Positions 8,201 through 18,061 of a stretch of DNA of 64,000 nt are shown here, in pieces. Positions within the stretch are counted from its first letter, which is position 1. Each line of letters opens with the position of its first letter. Origin of the DNA: G963664115 sp965216035 (GTDB lineage: Bacteria > Acidobacteriota > Terriglobia > 20CM-2-55-15); contig CBDCFM010000017.1 in NCBI GenBank assembly GCA_965216035.1, positions 248,001 through 312,000 of the forward strand. The letters are read 5' to 3'. A model generated the notes under the pieces. It was not told the origin of the DNA. It saw only the letters and a program-made list of their open reading frames with translations, and did not search any database. The position numbers were made by a program, and so were the translations under genes.

Positions 8201-10078
8201 CTACGCGTTGCGCTCGCGCGTGTCAGCGAGAGAGAATTCGGGATACCAGGAGACTTCAGCGCCCACGCCAACGCGCTTGGTGCGAACGTCCAGCATGAAG
8301 GGGCGACCGTCGCGCAATGTGCGAATGCCCCGCGCGATGGCAGTGCGCAACTCGTCGGTGTTATGAACCACCGCACCGGGAATGTCGTAGGCTGCGGCCA
8401 GCTTTGTGAAGTCTACGTCCGGATTGCCGAGATAGTTGATGTAATCACGACCGGCTTGGCCGGCACGGCGTCCGCCGCCCATCATGCCCCAGCGAGGTTC
8501 CTCGTAGGAGTGGTTATTCAGAACGACCGTCATCACCGGGATATCGTAACGGGACATGGTCCATAGGGAATCGGTCTGCCCGAAGAGAAACCCTCCATCA
8601 CCATGAATAGCCACGACTTGCCTGTTTGGCAGAGCGAGCTTGACTCCCGCCGAAGCTCCCGCGCCCCAGCCCAGCGAGCGCCCTTCGGTGCGTCCGATCT
8701 TCATCTTCTTATCATCATCGAAGGGGAAGAAATTCAATATCTTAGCCTCCGTACCTACTTCCTCAACAATGACGGCATCCTGGTCCAGCATGTCGTTCAA
8801 TTCGAACATCAAACGCTGCCATGGAACGGGATCCCCCGTGCTCCGCTGCCCTGCCGCAAGGACGGCTTTATGCAGGCGGGTAGTGTAGGCAGTGGTCTCT
8901 TGCCTGCGGGTCTCCGTAAGCCTGGTGAGTCGCTCCGGAGTCGCCATGCTCTTGATGGCCTCGATCAGTTCCCGTGCCACATGGTTCAGGTCCCCCAACA
9001 ATGCCACTGAGAGCGCTGTATTCTGGCCAATGGCGACGGGATCCACGTTGGCATGAATAACTTTCGTGCCCCGGTCGCCGCCACCATACGTTCGCGCGCC
9101 GAAGTTGACGAGCAGATCGACCTGCTCGGGATAGAGCGCACTACGGCCGTAATTCTGAATGTAAAGCGGGTGGAAATTCGGGAAATCAGCGTAGAAGCTG
9201 CGGAACTGCGCCACCGGGATCGCCAGGAGTTCCGCCAGTTCCACCAACGCCTTCCGCGCTTTCGTCTGAGTAACCTGCGGGCCTACCTGCAATACGGGCG
9301 AGGAAGCCTCCAGCAGCATGCGCGCCGCCCTCTCAATTTCCCCGGTGTTCGGGCGCAACTCCATGGGAATCTCGAAAGCCTTCCCGGAAAAGACGGTGCC
9401 GCGTACGTTTTCCTGGTACATGAGGTTGCGTGGAATCCGAACATGGGTGGGGCCGCAGGGCAGTACACTTGCCACCTTGCATGCCTGCCGAATCCACTCG
9501 GGGATCCGGCCGGGTTCGTGAACTATCCAACCCCATTTCGTGTACTGCCTGACCGCAGAGAGCCAGTCTTCCAAGTCTTCATGGCTGTCCCGCCCTTCGC
9601 TAGTGGAATTCTGATGATCACTCAACAACACCAGCGGGGTCCGGTCCTTCATGGCATTGTACATATTCGCCGAAGAGTGCGGCAATCCCACGCGGCTGTA
9701 CATTCCAAACCCGATCTTGCCGGAGGCCTTGGCATAACCGTCGGCAATCGCCACGACCTGCCCTTCGTGCGTGGCCTGGATGAACTGGATTTGCGGACGG
9801 GAAACCAATGCATCGCACAGCGGGCCGAGGCCGGAGCCATTGGAGACGAACATGAAACGGGCGCCGGCTTCGATCAGCTGCTCTGCGAGCAGATCCCCGC
9901 CCGTACCGGTCACGGTGCGGGTCAGCTCCGTTGGCACTTCGGATTCGTCAGCTAACGGCGCCACCGACTGCAGAGCGGATTCGGCCGTCGTCACGCTGTA
10001 GCCGGCAGCGACCATGCTGGTCAAGAACCCACGGCGCGACAAGTTCGAAGTCAACAATTCCTTTACTAGCTGGCGCAT
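8201..10078 (-). CDS. Tat-exported thiamine-diphosphate enzyme (acetolactate synthase-like)
   Basis: The 625-residue protein starts 8 bases after AAGGAGG. Residues 12-30 (NLSRRGFLTSMVAAG) form a twin-arginine signal. The three-domain ThDP architecture follows: a PYR domain with the cofactor-activating glutamate in ATHEGQVVAIADGYAKA, a central domain, and a PP domain with the metal/ThDP motif from HGDGGFLF to VVLNN. The family includes acetolactate synthase, benzoylformate decarboxylase and oxalyl-CoA decarboxylase, which are normally cytoplasmic. The substrate is probably a 2-keto acid, but I cannot identify it. It lies 72 bases downstream of a triheme cytochrome c on the same strand. The pair suggests periplasmic oxidation with electrons passed to heme; this is inference. 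Confidence 0.85.
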   Translation of the reverse strand: MRQLVKELLTSNLSRRGFLTSMVAAGYSVTTAESALQSVAPLADESEVPTELTRTVTGTGGDLLAEQLIEAGARFMFVSNGSGLGPLCDALVSRPQIQFIQATHEGQVVAIADGYAKASGKIGFGMYSRVGLPHSSANMYNAMKDRTPLVLLSDHQNSTSEGRDSHEDLEDWLSAVRQYTKWGWIVHEPGRIPEWIRQACKVASVLPCGPTHVRIPRNLMYQENVRGTVFSGKAFEIPMELRPNTGEIERAARMLLEASSPVLQVGPQVTQTKARKALVELAELLAIPVAQFRSFYADFPNFHPLYIQNYGRSALYPEQVDLLVNFGARTYGGGDRGTKVIHANVDPVAIGQNTALSVALLGDLNHVARELIEAIKSMATPERLTRLTETRRQETTAYTTRLHKAVLAAGQRSTGDPVPWQRLMFELNDMLDQDAVIVEEVGTEAKILNFFPFDDDKKMKIGRTEGRSLGWGAGASAGVKLALPNRQVVAIHGDGGFLFGQTDSLWTMSRYDIPVMTVVLNNHSYEEPRWGMMGGGRRAGQAGRDYINYLGNPDVDFTKLAAAYDIPGAVVHNTDELRTAIARGIRTLRDGRPFMLDVRTKRVGVGAEVSWYPEFSLADTRERNA

Positions 10079-10150
10079 TTCCTTTCCTCCTTACGAAGTG
10101 GACGTTGCCCGTCCACCCATTCCGGTGAATCTGAGTTCTTCCCGGCGGCT

Positions 10151-11008
10151 CTAATTTCCCCTCCCAAAATTCCTGCTCAGATATTGCGAAATGAACATGT
10201 ACTGGTCATCGAAAGCGGGCGCCCCGCGCGCGATCATATCGTTCACCAAGCCTTCCCACTCTTCGGCGGTAAGTCTCAACGTGATAACGTTGTTCAACCC
10301 GTGACAGTGCGTGCACACTGTGGCCACCAGTTCCCTCCCAGGTCCCTCAGGCAATCCCGTAGATCCTACTGCATCGCCGTCCTCGGAGTCCTGCTGGTTT
10401 CGGGAGCCTGCCGTGCCCGCCGCCATGGTATTCCCACCATCCGGCCCGTAAACGTCGGCAAGGTACTGAACAATTACATCAACATCGTCGTCGAGCAGCG
10501 GAGCCCCTAGGGCAATCATGTCGACCACGATATCTTGCCACTCTACCCGGGTGTGCGGCGTGCTGGTAACAAAGCTCAGCGCATGACATCCAGCGCAGTT
10601 GGAATCCACCAGTTCCTTCCCAGGGCCTTCCGCGACGCCTTGCTGCGGTGCAGTCTGGGTTTGCGCCCCTGCCAAGCTCGTGATTGCCGGAATCCTGGAG
10701 TCTACTCCGAAGTTCGTAGCCAAATAGTTCGCGATGACTTCGTAATCATTGTCGAAGGCAGGAGCGCCCCGAGCGATCATGTCATCCACAAGACCTTCCC
10801 ACTCAATCCGACTGAGGCGCAACGTGATGATGCCGTTCATTCCGTGGCATTGCGTACAAACGGTGGCGAACACATCTTTTCCCGGTCCGTCAGGAAGACT
10901 CGCTTGACTCTGCCCCAAGAGGGGAAAGGCCAGAACCAGCGCCAACGCGACAATACCACTCCATAGCCTGCAGGGTTCTGTTCCTTCGGGGCCAATCATT
11001 CGTTGCAT
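10151..11008 (-). CDS. triheme c-type cytochrome, exported
   Basis: The 285-residue protein has an N-terminal signal peptide (LWSGIVALALVLAFPLLGQSQA) and three similar repeats of about 85 residues. Each repeat carries one heme-binding CxxCH: CTQCHG, CAGCHA and CTHCHG. After each comes a W-E-x-L/I-V-x-D-M-I-A-x-GAP segment, so the protein arose by triplication of one monoheme module. AAGGAGGG precedes the start. It is first in a two-gene unit with the Tat-exported ThDP enzyme. It should be a periplasmic electron carrier, possibly the direct acceptor of that enzyme. Confidence 0.9.
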   Translation of the reverse strand: MQRMIGPEGTEPCRLWSGIVALALVLAFPLLGQSQASLPDGPGKDVFATVCTQCHGMNGIITLRLSRIEWEGLVDDMIARGAPAFDNDYEVIANYLATNFGVDSRIPAITSLAGAQTQTAPQQGVAEGPGKELVDSNCAGCHALSFVTSTPHTRVEWQDIVVDMIALGAPLLDDDVDVIVQYLADVYGPDGGNTMAAGTAGSRNQQDSEDGDAVGSTGLPEGPGRELVATVCTHCHGLNNVITLRLTAEEWEGLVNDMIARGAPAFDDQYMFISQYLSRNFGRGN

Positions 11009-12140
11009 TCTAAAGTTCCCTCCTTAGAAACCCCAGGCATAAACTGATCTGGAATTTGGCGTCAACACCTCCGTGGGCGATCAGCAGAAGATTGCCGCTA
11101 GATTGCCGCTAGATTGCCGCTGATCGTCTTATAGAGGAAAACTGAATTAGGACAGATCGTCCATCTCCGTGTAGTCGAGACGCCAGTACCCGCATGAAGA
11201 ATGTCCGATGATTGCGCTGCTGTCAAGTCGCAATCTTCAGCTCCTGGGAAGTGACCCGTTGCGGTCTTTCGGGAATGAATACAGCACCTTCATTGCGACA
11301 AGCGCAATGGCAAGTGAATTAGTTGCACTCCCTTCGTTCGAAGCACAGGTACTCCCGCCGGGCAGTTGAACTTAGCTCTAATGGCGCGCCTGAGTTCTTG
11401 CGGTTGTCCGGAAGCGAACACTTCCGGCAAGAAGCGGGTTTGCTGACTGCTGCGAAGAGACTTTAGTAGCTCTTGCGTATAAGCGATATAAGCAGGGTCT
11501 GACGACTATGGTAGCGCTGGCAATGTCGTCGTATGGGTGTTATGTCTACCCGCGCGCGGCCGCAGGCCGGCGCGCGACCATCGCTCGACTGGAAATACTC
11601 CGTTTACTCCGTTCAGCTATGCTTCACCAAAACCCATCCGACGATCGCAAGGCTTGAAAATTCAATGAATTGCGGGACAAATGGGTCCGTGCCATCCTCA
11701 CCTTGTTGCTCAGAGAAAAACGGGCTTCGAACCAAACCTCTCTCAAAAAACCCCTCCGGAAATCGCTTCCGAGAGGTTTTCTCGAAGCGGGAGGTACTGC
11801 ACTACCCCCGGAATTAATCTCGAAGTCGGATGCCGACGCCCCAAGGAAAAAGCGCAGCCGACCGAGGTTTTGGGTCTTGGTATCTCGACTTGGGCAAGAT
11901 AATTAGGTCCCGAATCGGGCAAATTCAGCGACCCTGCCGGAGATCAGAAGACATGAAATTTCAATGGATTACCCGATTGATTCGTGATTCGCCACCCACA
12001 GGTCACTATAGGCGTGAATTAGCCTCGGGCTCACTCTCGTCGAGCCCCCCTACTCATAACGGTGTCGGAAACACTGCATCCAGACGCTGATCCGGGACAG
12101 TTGCATTCCGTGGCAATTCCAGCAAAGATTCTCACCAACC
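11009..12140. other. long gene-free stretch
   Basis: About 1.1 kb without a believable gene. It must contain the promoter of the triheme cytochrome unit (read leftward) and of the GT9 gene (read rightward). It also contains three tandem 11-bp units at 11089-11121. Around 11725-11775 ACCTCTC and GAGAGGT could pair across a loop, but this is weak. Open frames here lack motifs. Confidence 0.5.
11089..11121. repeat. three tandem 11-bp repeats
   Basis: The unit AGATTGCCGCT occurs three times in a row without mismatch, upstream of the triheme cytochrome gene. The period is close to one helical turn, so it could be a protein-binding array or simple slippage. Confidence 0.75.
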
Positions 12141-13157
12141 ATGACCTCAATCCACGGCGTTTCCAACATACTGGCCATCCGTCTATCGGGGATCGGCGAT
12201 GTCATCCTGATGATGCCGGCACTTGCCGAACTCAAGCGGGCCTTCCGCGACTCACAGTTGACGCTGATTACGGGAAGCCAGTGCGTATCCATCGCCGAAT
12301 TATGTCCTGACATCGACCATGTCGTGCCGATTGACCGCAGGGCTCTCACGAACAAACCCAAGCTGAAAGCCATTAGTGACATCTCAAGGCTCATTCGGCA
12401 CGTTCGTGGGGAGAGTTTTGACCTGGCCGTCGATTTTCACAGCCTGCGCGAAACGAACCTCCTGGCCCGGCTCTCCGGTGCACGGTATCGCGCGGGCTTG
12501 AAGAGATCCGGGCGTGCCTACCTGTGGTTTTGTTTCAACCTCGAACCCACGGTACAGGACGAGAAGGTCCATATGGGGGATACATTCCGAGCGGTTGCTC
12601 GAAGCGTCGTGGGCGTCTTGCCTTCCATAAGTGAGGACGGGCCCTTCATTGACGTGGGACCCGCTGCAAGAGCGGCGGTGGCTCACTTCAAGGGCCCGAG
12701 TCCCAGAGTTGCCCTTAACGTCGGGGCGTCGAGAGCGCCCCGCCGATGGTCCGCAGCGCGATTTTCAAAGGTCGCTTCTCATGCAGTCAATCGGTTCGGA
12801 GCGGCGGTCCTGGTGATCGGTGGTGCGGCCAGAGAGGAAGAATCCCTTGCTCAGGAGGTTCGAGCCGGTGCGGAGAATCCAGATCGGGTGCATCTCGCAA
12901 ATGGCTTGAGTTTTCCGGAGATTGCGGCACTTATCGATTCTGTGGATCTACTGGTGAGTAACGACACGGGACCGATGCATATTGGGCCGGCTCTGGGCGT
13001 TCCTACGATTGGAATCTTCGCCAGAGGTTCACCGCATCATTACGGTCCTGCAGGCCCGCTCGATCGATGCATTCAGGGGAACTCGATGGAAGAAATTGAA
13101 GTCGAGGCGGTGATCGGCGCCATGGATGAAGTCTGGAATCATCTCGACCTGGCTTGA
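12141..13157 (+). CDS. glycosyltransferase family 9 (heptosyltransferase-type)
   Basis: The 338-residue protein has the GT9 N-terminal signature, ILAIRLSGIGDVILMMPAL, and the C-terminal nucleotide-sugar site around VDLLVSNDTGPMHIGPALG, followed by PTIGIFARGSPHHYGP. GT9 enzymes transfer heptose or a related sugar from an ADP- or NDP-donor to lipopolysaccharide core on the cytoplasmic side. The length is normal. It is followed 76 bases later by a small unknown gene. The same pair recurs, decayed, at 38.9-39.8 kb. Confidence 0.9.
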   Translation: MTSIHGVSNILAIRLSGIGDVILMMPALAELKRAFRDSQLTLITGSQCVSIAELCPDIDHVVPIDRRALTNKPKLKAISDISRLIRHVRGESFDLAVDFHSLRETNLLARLSGARYRAGLKRSGRAYLWFCFNLEPTVQDEKVHMGDTFRAVARSVVGVLPSISEDGPFIDVGPAARAAVAHFKGPSPRVALNVGASRAPRRWSAARFSKVASHAVNRFGAAVLVIGGAAREEESLAQEVRAGAENPDRVHLANGLSFPEIAALIDSVDLLVSNDTGPMHIGPALGVPTIGIFARGSPHHYGPAGPLDRCIQGNSMEEIEVEAVIGAMDEVWNHLDLA

Positions 13158-13233
13158 ACAGAAAGGTTTGAACCGAACGGTGATCTCCAACGGAAGGTGC
13201 TAGGATCGGCCGGGACTCCCCGGGGAAATACCG

Positions 13234-13485
13234 ATGATCTACAGCGTGACCGCCAAAGTCCTGGAAGACAAAGCCGCTGAGTTTTATCAGAAACTCACCG
13301 GTGGGACGATCGAACATCAGAGACCGGGCGGTCAAAGAATCCTGGCGTCGATGAAACGGGCGAAGATCACACGTCCGGGCACAATCGAGCGGTATGAGAC
13401 CTGTTATTGCGCCAAACTACAGGCACACGAGCGATCGACCGTATACGACTTCTATCTGACCGAAATGAACACTGTCGAAGTTTAA
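13234..13485 (+). CDS. small unknown protein, short paralogue
   Basis: This 83-residue protein starts MIYSVTAKVLEDKAAEFYQK and contains a middle ERYETCYCAK and end STVYDFYLTEMN. It is clearly related to the 105-residue product at 39446-39763. A TAA replaces the codon that continues the frame in the other copy. Nucleotide similarity continues about 50 bases past the stop with a one-base shift, so the C-terminal 20 or so residues were probably lost. No signal peptide, no known family. It always follows a GT9 gene in this window. Confidence 0.7.
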   Translation: MIYSVTAKVLEDKAAEFYQKLTGGTIEHQRPGGQRILASMKRAKITRPGTIERYETCYCAKLQAHERSTVYDFYLTEMNTVEV

Positions 13486-13974
13486 GACTATGGACCTCCG
13501 AAAGTGCGTCCTTCTGGTCATTCCTCAGGCAAGCTTCCCCACCCGGTTAGTCGCGGGTTCAGATAGCCCGTTGATGGCGCCCGTTACGCCGCGCGACTGG
13601 AAACACGGAAGTGCCGGTACCGCACGAACGGGCAGGTCGTGAGAAACCGGGCCTCGGGACCCATGCACAACTGTCGGGTCCTCGCGCGTTTTTCATCAAC
13701 GCTACGAAGCACTTCGTCATAGCCAACCGCCGGAGGGTGAATGGGAACGTCTCTTTCGACCGTCAGGTTACGCAGCCGGACATTATCGGGATAGACGCCG
13801 CGCCATCAGTAACCCTGCCACGAAAGATCGAACAGGTCGCCCTGGATCAGGAGCCCTTCGCCAGGCACGAAACCCACGAGCGCTTCGGCTATGTGATCAT
13901 CCCCGATAATGTGTAGAGATCGATCTCCATGGATTCATCCTGTAGTTTGAGGTGGTAGTCCACGGGGACGAATC
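13486..13974. other. gene-free stretch
   Basis: About 490 bases. The first 50 are the lost 3' tail of the preceding gene. The rest has only short frames without motifs. Confidence 0.4.
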
Positions 13975-14397
13975 TTAGGGGTGCAGCAGCACGACGATGC
14001 GCGTAAACTCGGCGGTCAACTCGTCCTGAGGTACATCCGGGCGGTTGAGACGCGGGACCGCCCGAGCCTGCGCGGCCACAAATCCTGCAAGCTCGCGCTC
14101 CAGGCTCGCTTCGAGATTGGGATATTGGCCTGTCCTGCTCCGGACCGCGGAAAGCTCGATCCGTGCCCTGATGATCTGCGCGTCCAGAGAACGTAACACC
14201 CGACCGCGAATCTAGGTGTCGTCCGCGCCCAGCGTCGCGGCCACCAGTACATCGAGCAGGAAGTCCTTTTGGTTATCCCCAAGCTCGCTCTCCCGTATCA
14301 GGCTGTAGAGTTCCGCCGGATCGGCGTTCTTAACTTCGTTGTACGCCAATGTCGTTCCACCCGCGGCCACGAGGGCGGAGACAACCGCGATGATCAA
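13975..14397 (-). pseudogene. small exported protein interrupted by an in-frame amber stop
   Basis: An ATG at 14397 opens MIIAVVSALVAAGGTTLAYN, a signal-peptide or membrane-anchor sequence, then ADPAELYSLIRESELGDNQ, and stops at TAG (14212-14214). The same frame continues at once without further stops for 78 codons (RSLDAQIIRARIELSAV to EFTRIVVLLHP). Either one gene of about 140 codons has acquired a nonsense codon, or a second short gene starts at the GTG at 14199. Frame continuity favours a broken gene. No family recognised. Confidence 0.5.
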
Positions 14398-14546
14398 TTT
14401 GTTCGCAACATGCCATGCCGCGTAGGGGTCCGTATGATCGTGGTAAGTCCAGCAGTCTTCAAACCGCCTTGGAACAAACTTGAGAATCAGCTACCCAAAA
14501 GAAGAGCGATCGGTATGTTTAATAGCCATGTGAGGATTACGTCGTA

Positions 14547-16331
14547 CTACTCGAGCAAGCCGTACACACACAGCTGTCTTGAAAAACTTTCCATATAGAC
14601 CTTGCCATTGGCCACCGTCGGAGAAGCGAACTTGGCAAAGCTGCCGCAGTCGTCACGCGGGCCATCATCCAAACTATTCCACAATTCTTGACGAACGTCG
14701 GCCGCTTCAAACGCCCGCAAGATGCCAGGTCGCACATCCCGATTGGCGTCACCGCTGAATGGCATTGAAGCCCAGAGTATCGCACTATCAACGGTGTCGC
14801 CATCACTGCTCAAGGCCAAGAAGGCGCCCGGCATCATGGGGATGTCCTCGTCGCAGTTCCTCGGCACCCGACGCTGTATGACCCTGATCACATTTCTGGT
14901 ATGGCAAACGATTTTATCCAGTCGGGAAGGCATAGGAGCCCTGATTCTGCTCACTTCGACCCGTCCCATGTCGAGTAAAGCTGCAGCAGATTCTTGGCTA
15001 TTTTCTGTAATCGGAAATGACTTGAGGTAGTCCTTCTCGGCCCAGGTAAAGACCCTGGCTCCGTCCGGCCCATCCCAGTAAAGAGGTGTGCTGTGAAGAT
15101 GACTAGGCGCGTTAAGGGGAAAGCTCTGAATGATATTATCGTCAACGGAACCCGAGGAACTTAGACCGCCCATATCGTCAACGTTGACAACGTAAAGTTT
15201 TCCACCCTTTCCGCCAGCGACACCGAGGCGTGTGCCCGGAATCAAAAGCAGGCCAGTGCTCCCAAGATCCCAGTCAAATTCCTCTAGGACCTCCCAATCA
15301 TAGGGCGTGAACCAACTCATGACCTTGAGCGAATTACCCTCACGGGCAAGCTTCAAAATACTCTGGCCGCGGTTTCGCGTGGAGGACCGATCGCCGTCTT
15401 CACCGACCGTACCATTCCCAGAGATCGCGTAGATATATGTGCCGTCTGAGGAGAGGCCCTGCCCCGACTGCCAGATCCCACCCGCCGCGCCATCGGGTGT
15501 GACGTTCCAGACTACCTCTTGTAAAAGGGTGGCCGCGTTATAACCCAATAACCACCCGTGAAAGGGCCCCCAGTCGCAATGGCTAGCCCAAGCTATGTAA
15601 ACAGTGCCATCGAGGAGCAAGAGACTCGCGCGTTGATTGTGCTTGAGCGGCTCAAAAACAAGTGCGCCATCGACGCTGCCGGCACCATTTCCAGAGATAC
15701 TTGCGGAGATGACCACTGGGCTGTTTTCTCGTTCGCGGCCATCCGTGATGTCCACGGCATGAAAACGCTGTACGGCCCTACCGTCTTCGTGCGTCCGAGT
15801 TACGAAGTACATCGTTGTCGTATCGTGGTCGATTACGGGTGTGCTGACGATGCCAATATTTCCGCTGAAGTCACTGTAGGCTCCGCCACAAGCATCATAC
15901 ATGTCATCGGCGCGCGTAGGCCGACCACCTTGGGGCGTATAGTCTATATGCCATAGCGGTTCGCTTTCCGCGGGATCGTCGGCATCGAAAGCGTAGACAC
16001 TGTTGCTTACGGTTGCGGCGAAGACTACATTCCGTAGGCCTTTCCCAGGCATGTCGAGCCTACTAACGATCAGGAGCTGAGCATAGAGTTCGTCGTCAAC
16101 GGCACGTGAGAACAACTTTCCAAAAGTGTCTTGATTGACATTGCGAGTATGAAGAACCTGTTCTTGAGTATTTACGCCAGAGCGAGCGATGTCATTGCGC
16201 TGAGTCAGGACATTCGTTGTAGCATCTGCTGTGGCAACGGCAACATGTTCGGGCTGTTGTTTCCCGTCGTTTCCACATGCCGCCAGAATCACCAAAATTA
16301 CGACAAGTGACAGATTGCGAAAATCCGCCAT
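14547..16331 (-). CDS. beta-propeller lipoprotein (PQQ-repeat-like)
   Basis: The protein has about 594 residues from an ATG with GGAG 9 bases upstream; the frame extends 17 codons further. Residues 1-20 hold a lipobox, ILVILAACGN, so the mature protein should be lipid-anchored through that cysteine. The body has repeated blade-like strands such as IVSTPVIDHDTTTMYFVT, YIYAISGNGT, KLYVVNVDD and the C-terminal SPTVANGKVYMESF, as in PQQ-type eight-bladed propellers. Quinoprotein active-site residues are not evident, so a structural or binding propeller is likelier than an enzyme. Confidence 0.8.
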   Translation of the reverse strand: MADFRNLSLVVILVILAACGNDGKQQPEHVAVATADATTNVLTQRNDIARSGVNTQEQVLHTRNVNQDTFGKLFSRAVDDELYAQLLIVSRLDMPGKGLRNVVFAATVSNSVYAFDADDPAESEPLWHIDYTPQGGRPTRADDMYDACGGAYSDFSGNIGIVSTPVIDHDTTTMYFVTRTHEDGRAVQRFHAVDITDGRERENSPVVISASISGNGAGSVDGALVFEPLKHNQRASLLLLDGTVYIAWASHCDWGPFHGWLLGYNAATLLQEVVWNVTPDGAAGGIWQSGQGLSSDGTYIYAISGNGTVGEDGDRSSTRNRGQSILKLAREGNSLKVMSWFTPYDWEVLEEFDWDLGSTGLLLIPGTRLGVAGGKGGKLYVVNVDDMGGLSSSGSVDDNIIQSFPLNAPSHLHSTPLYWDGPDGARVFTWAEKDYLKSFPITENSQESAAALLDMGRVEVSRIRAPMPSRLDKIVCHTRNVIRVIQRRVPRNCDEDIPMMPGAFLALSSDGDTVDSAILWASMPFSGDANRDVRPGILRAFEAADVRQELWNSLDDGPRDDCGSFAKFASPTVANGKVYMESFSRQLCVYGLLE

Positions 16332-16745
16332 AGCGAGGTCTCCGATCGATTGGTCGATCCACGAACTATACCGAACTGTCATTTCACTATCCCTGTCATT
16401 CGCCTCATAGATACGTTCACGGATACATGTGATCCGGCAATTGAAGCCAGCGATATTTAAGATTGCGATTGCACTCTGCTGCTGCTGAGTTGTAGTGATG
16501 AGGACACCACGAGGCCTGGCGAATACCTCAACTAATGCCGTCCCATTTTGTTCAGCAGAAGCCCCTTTGGTGATGCTTACATTCAGATACGCTATTGTAG
16601 ACGTAGCGGATACCAGCTAACAGGGTTTTGCTCGCTTCAATTGATACCCGGACATTTTGGGCAGACATTCGTTGAGAGAAGTGGACCCCAAAAATCGGAC
16701 AGCGTTATAAGGTGGACTCTCCACAAATGAGAGGACCTTACGACG

Positions 16746-17027
16746 ATGGCAAAACGACGGAATTTCTCCCCTGAATTCAAGGCGAAGGTGGCGCTCGCAG
16801 CGCTGCGAGGCGACGGGACGATGGCGGAACTCGCTTCCCGCTACCAGATCCATCCGAACATGATCGCGAAGTGGAAACGTGATGCGCTCGACAGCGTGAA
16901 AGACGCGTTCAAAGGGCGCCGTGAGGCGTCGGGTAAGGACACCGAGAACGAGATCCGACGGCTCCAGGCTAAGATCGGAGAGCTTGTGGTGGAGCGGGAT
17001 TTTTTGGCCGGAGCCTTCGACCGCTGA
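16746..17027 (+). CDS. IS3-family transposase OrfA
   Basis: The 93-residue helix-turn-helix protein reads RRNFSPEFKAKVALAALRG, then MAELASRYQIHPNMIAKWKR. A leucine-zipper-like helix follows (ENEIRRLQAKIGELVVERDF). It binds IS ends and regulates transposition. A T-TTT-TTG heptamer at 17000-17006 lies near its end and permits -1 frameshifting into orfB. Confidence 0.95.
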   Translation: MAKRRNFSPEFKAKVALAALRGDGTMAELASRYQIHPNMIAKWKRDALDSVKDAFKGRREASGKDTENEIRRLQAKIGELVVERDFLAGAFDR

Positions 17028-17029
17028 GC

Positions 17030-17878
17030 GTGGATCGGAGGCGGAAGATGATCGAACCGAAGAAGCGTAACCTGAGCGTGGCACGACAGTGTGAGCTGGT
17101 CGGAATGAGTCGGTCGAGCTGGTATTACCGGCCACGCGGCGAGAGTGAGCGGAATGTGGCTCTGATGCGTGTCATCGACGAACTGTACCTGGAGATGCCC
17201 TGGTACGGATCGCGTCAGATGACGTGCGAGCTGCGCCGCGCTGGGCATCGTGTCGGCCGGAAGCGCGTCCGTCGCCTGATGCGACTCATGGGCCTGCGAT
17301 CGGTCGCTCCGAGGCCCTTCACGTCCCGCCGCGCCCCCGGACACGTCGTGTACCCGTACCTGCTCGGCGACATCCGGGTCACGCGAGGGAATCAGGCCTG
17401 GTGCGCGGATCTGACCTACATTCCGATGGCCCATGGCTTTCTATATGTCGTTGCGATCATGGACTGGCATTCCCGAAAGGTCCTAGCCTGGCGACTGTCG
17501 AACACGCAAGACACTGCGTTCTGCGTCGAAGCTCTCGACGAAGCTATCGAACGGTTCGGCTGTCCGGAAATCTTCAACACGGACCAGGGGAGCCAGTTCA
17601 CCAGCACCGCTTGGACGAGCGTTCTCAAGCATCACGGCGTCCGGATCTCGATGGACGGCAAAGGCCAGTGGATGGACAACGTGTTCATCGAGCGGCTCTG
17701 GCGCTCATTGAAGTATGAATGTGTCTACCTGAACGCTTTCCATGACTTCAAAGATACGGATCTTCATATAAGGGATTGGATGGAGTACTACAATAACCGC
17801 CGGCCCCATTCCGCCCTCGGCGATCTCACCCCGGGTGAGGTCTACGACGGAATCGAACCGGTACCTTCGGCAGCATAA
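17030..17878 (+). CDS. IS3-family transposase OrfB (DDE domain)
   Basis: The 282-residue protein carries the HTH_21 segment, then the integrase core: D in WCADLTYIPMAHGFLYV, D in NTDQGSQFTS and E in DNVFIERLWRSLKYE. The ending NNRRPHSALGDLTPGEVY is typical. The independent start would be GTG at 17030. The frame is -1 to orfA and is open back to the slippery heptamer at 17000, so the functional transposase is probably the OrfAB fusion. Confidence 0.95.
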   Translation: MDRRRKMIEPKKRNLSVARQCELVGMSRSSWYYRPRGESERNVALMRVIDELYLEMPWYGSRQMTCELRRAGHRVGRKRVRRLMRLMGLRSVAPRPFTSRRAPGHVVYPYLLGDIRVTRGNQAWCADLTYIPMAHGFLYVVAIMDWHSRKVLAWRLSNTQDTAFCVEALDEAIERFGCPEIFNTDQGSQFTSTAWTSVLKHHGVRISMDGKGQWMDNVFIERLWRSLKYECVYLNAFHDFKDTDLHIRDWMEYYNNRRPHSALGDLTPGEVYDGIEPVPSAA

Positions 17879-18061
17879 TGAACGGCAGAATCCACCTTAA
17901 AACGGCTGCCGCGCTGTCCAACGATTGGGGTCCACTTCCGAGGCGCTCCTAGTACAAGTTGATGCAGGACGAGCACAAGAAAATTAAAACCTGGCTGGAA
18001 TGCCCATACTTTCGTAGACACTTTTGAGAGCTAAAATGAGGCAACCTCAGGAGTGTATGTA

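Larger units (their letters stand above)
16678..17938 (+). mobile_element. IS3-family insertion sequence, complete
   Basis: About 1.26 kb bounded by imperfect inverted repeats. The left end GAAGTGGACCCCAA is matched exactly at the right end in reverse complement. After five mismatched bases GGACAGCG matches again. The element holds orfA and orfB. No convincing target duplication flanks it. It separates the propeller lipoprotein gene from an integrase remnant. Confidence 0.9.

Noticed and set aside
11725..11780. Intrinsic terminator
   Set aside because: The 7-bp arms enclose a 26-base loop and no strong T-run follows directly.
13611..13916. 101-codon plus-strand frame
   Set aside because: No recognisable motif, no ribosome site, and composition like non-coding frames nearby.
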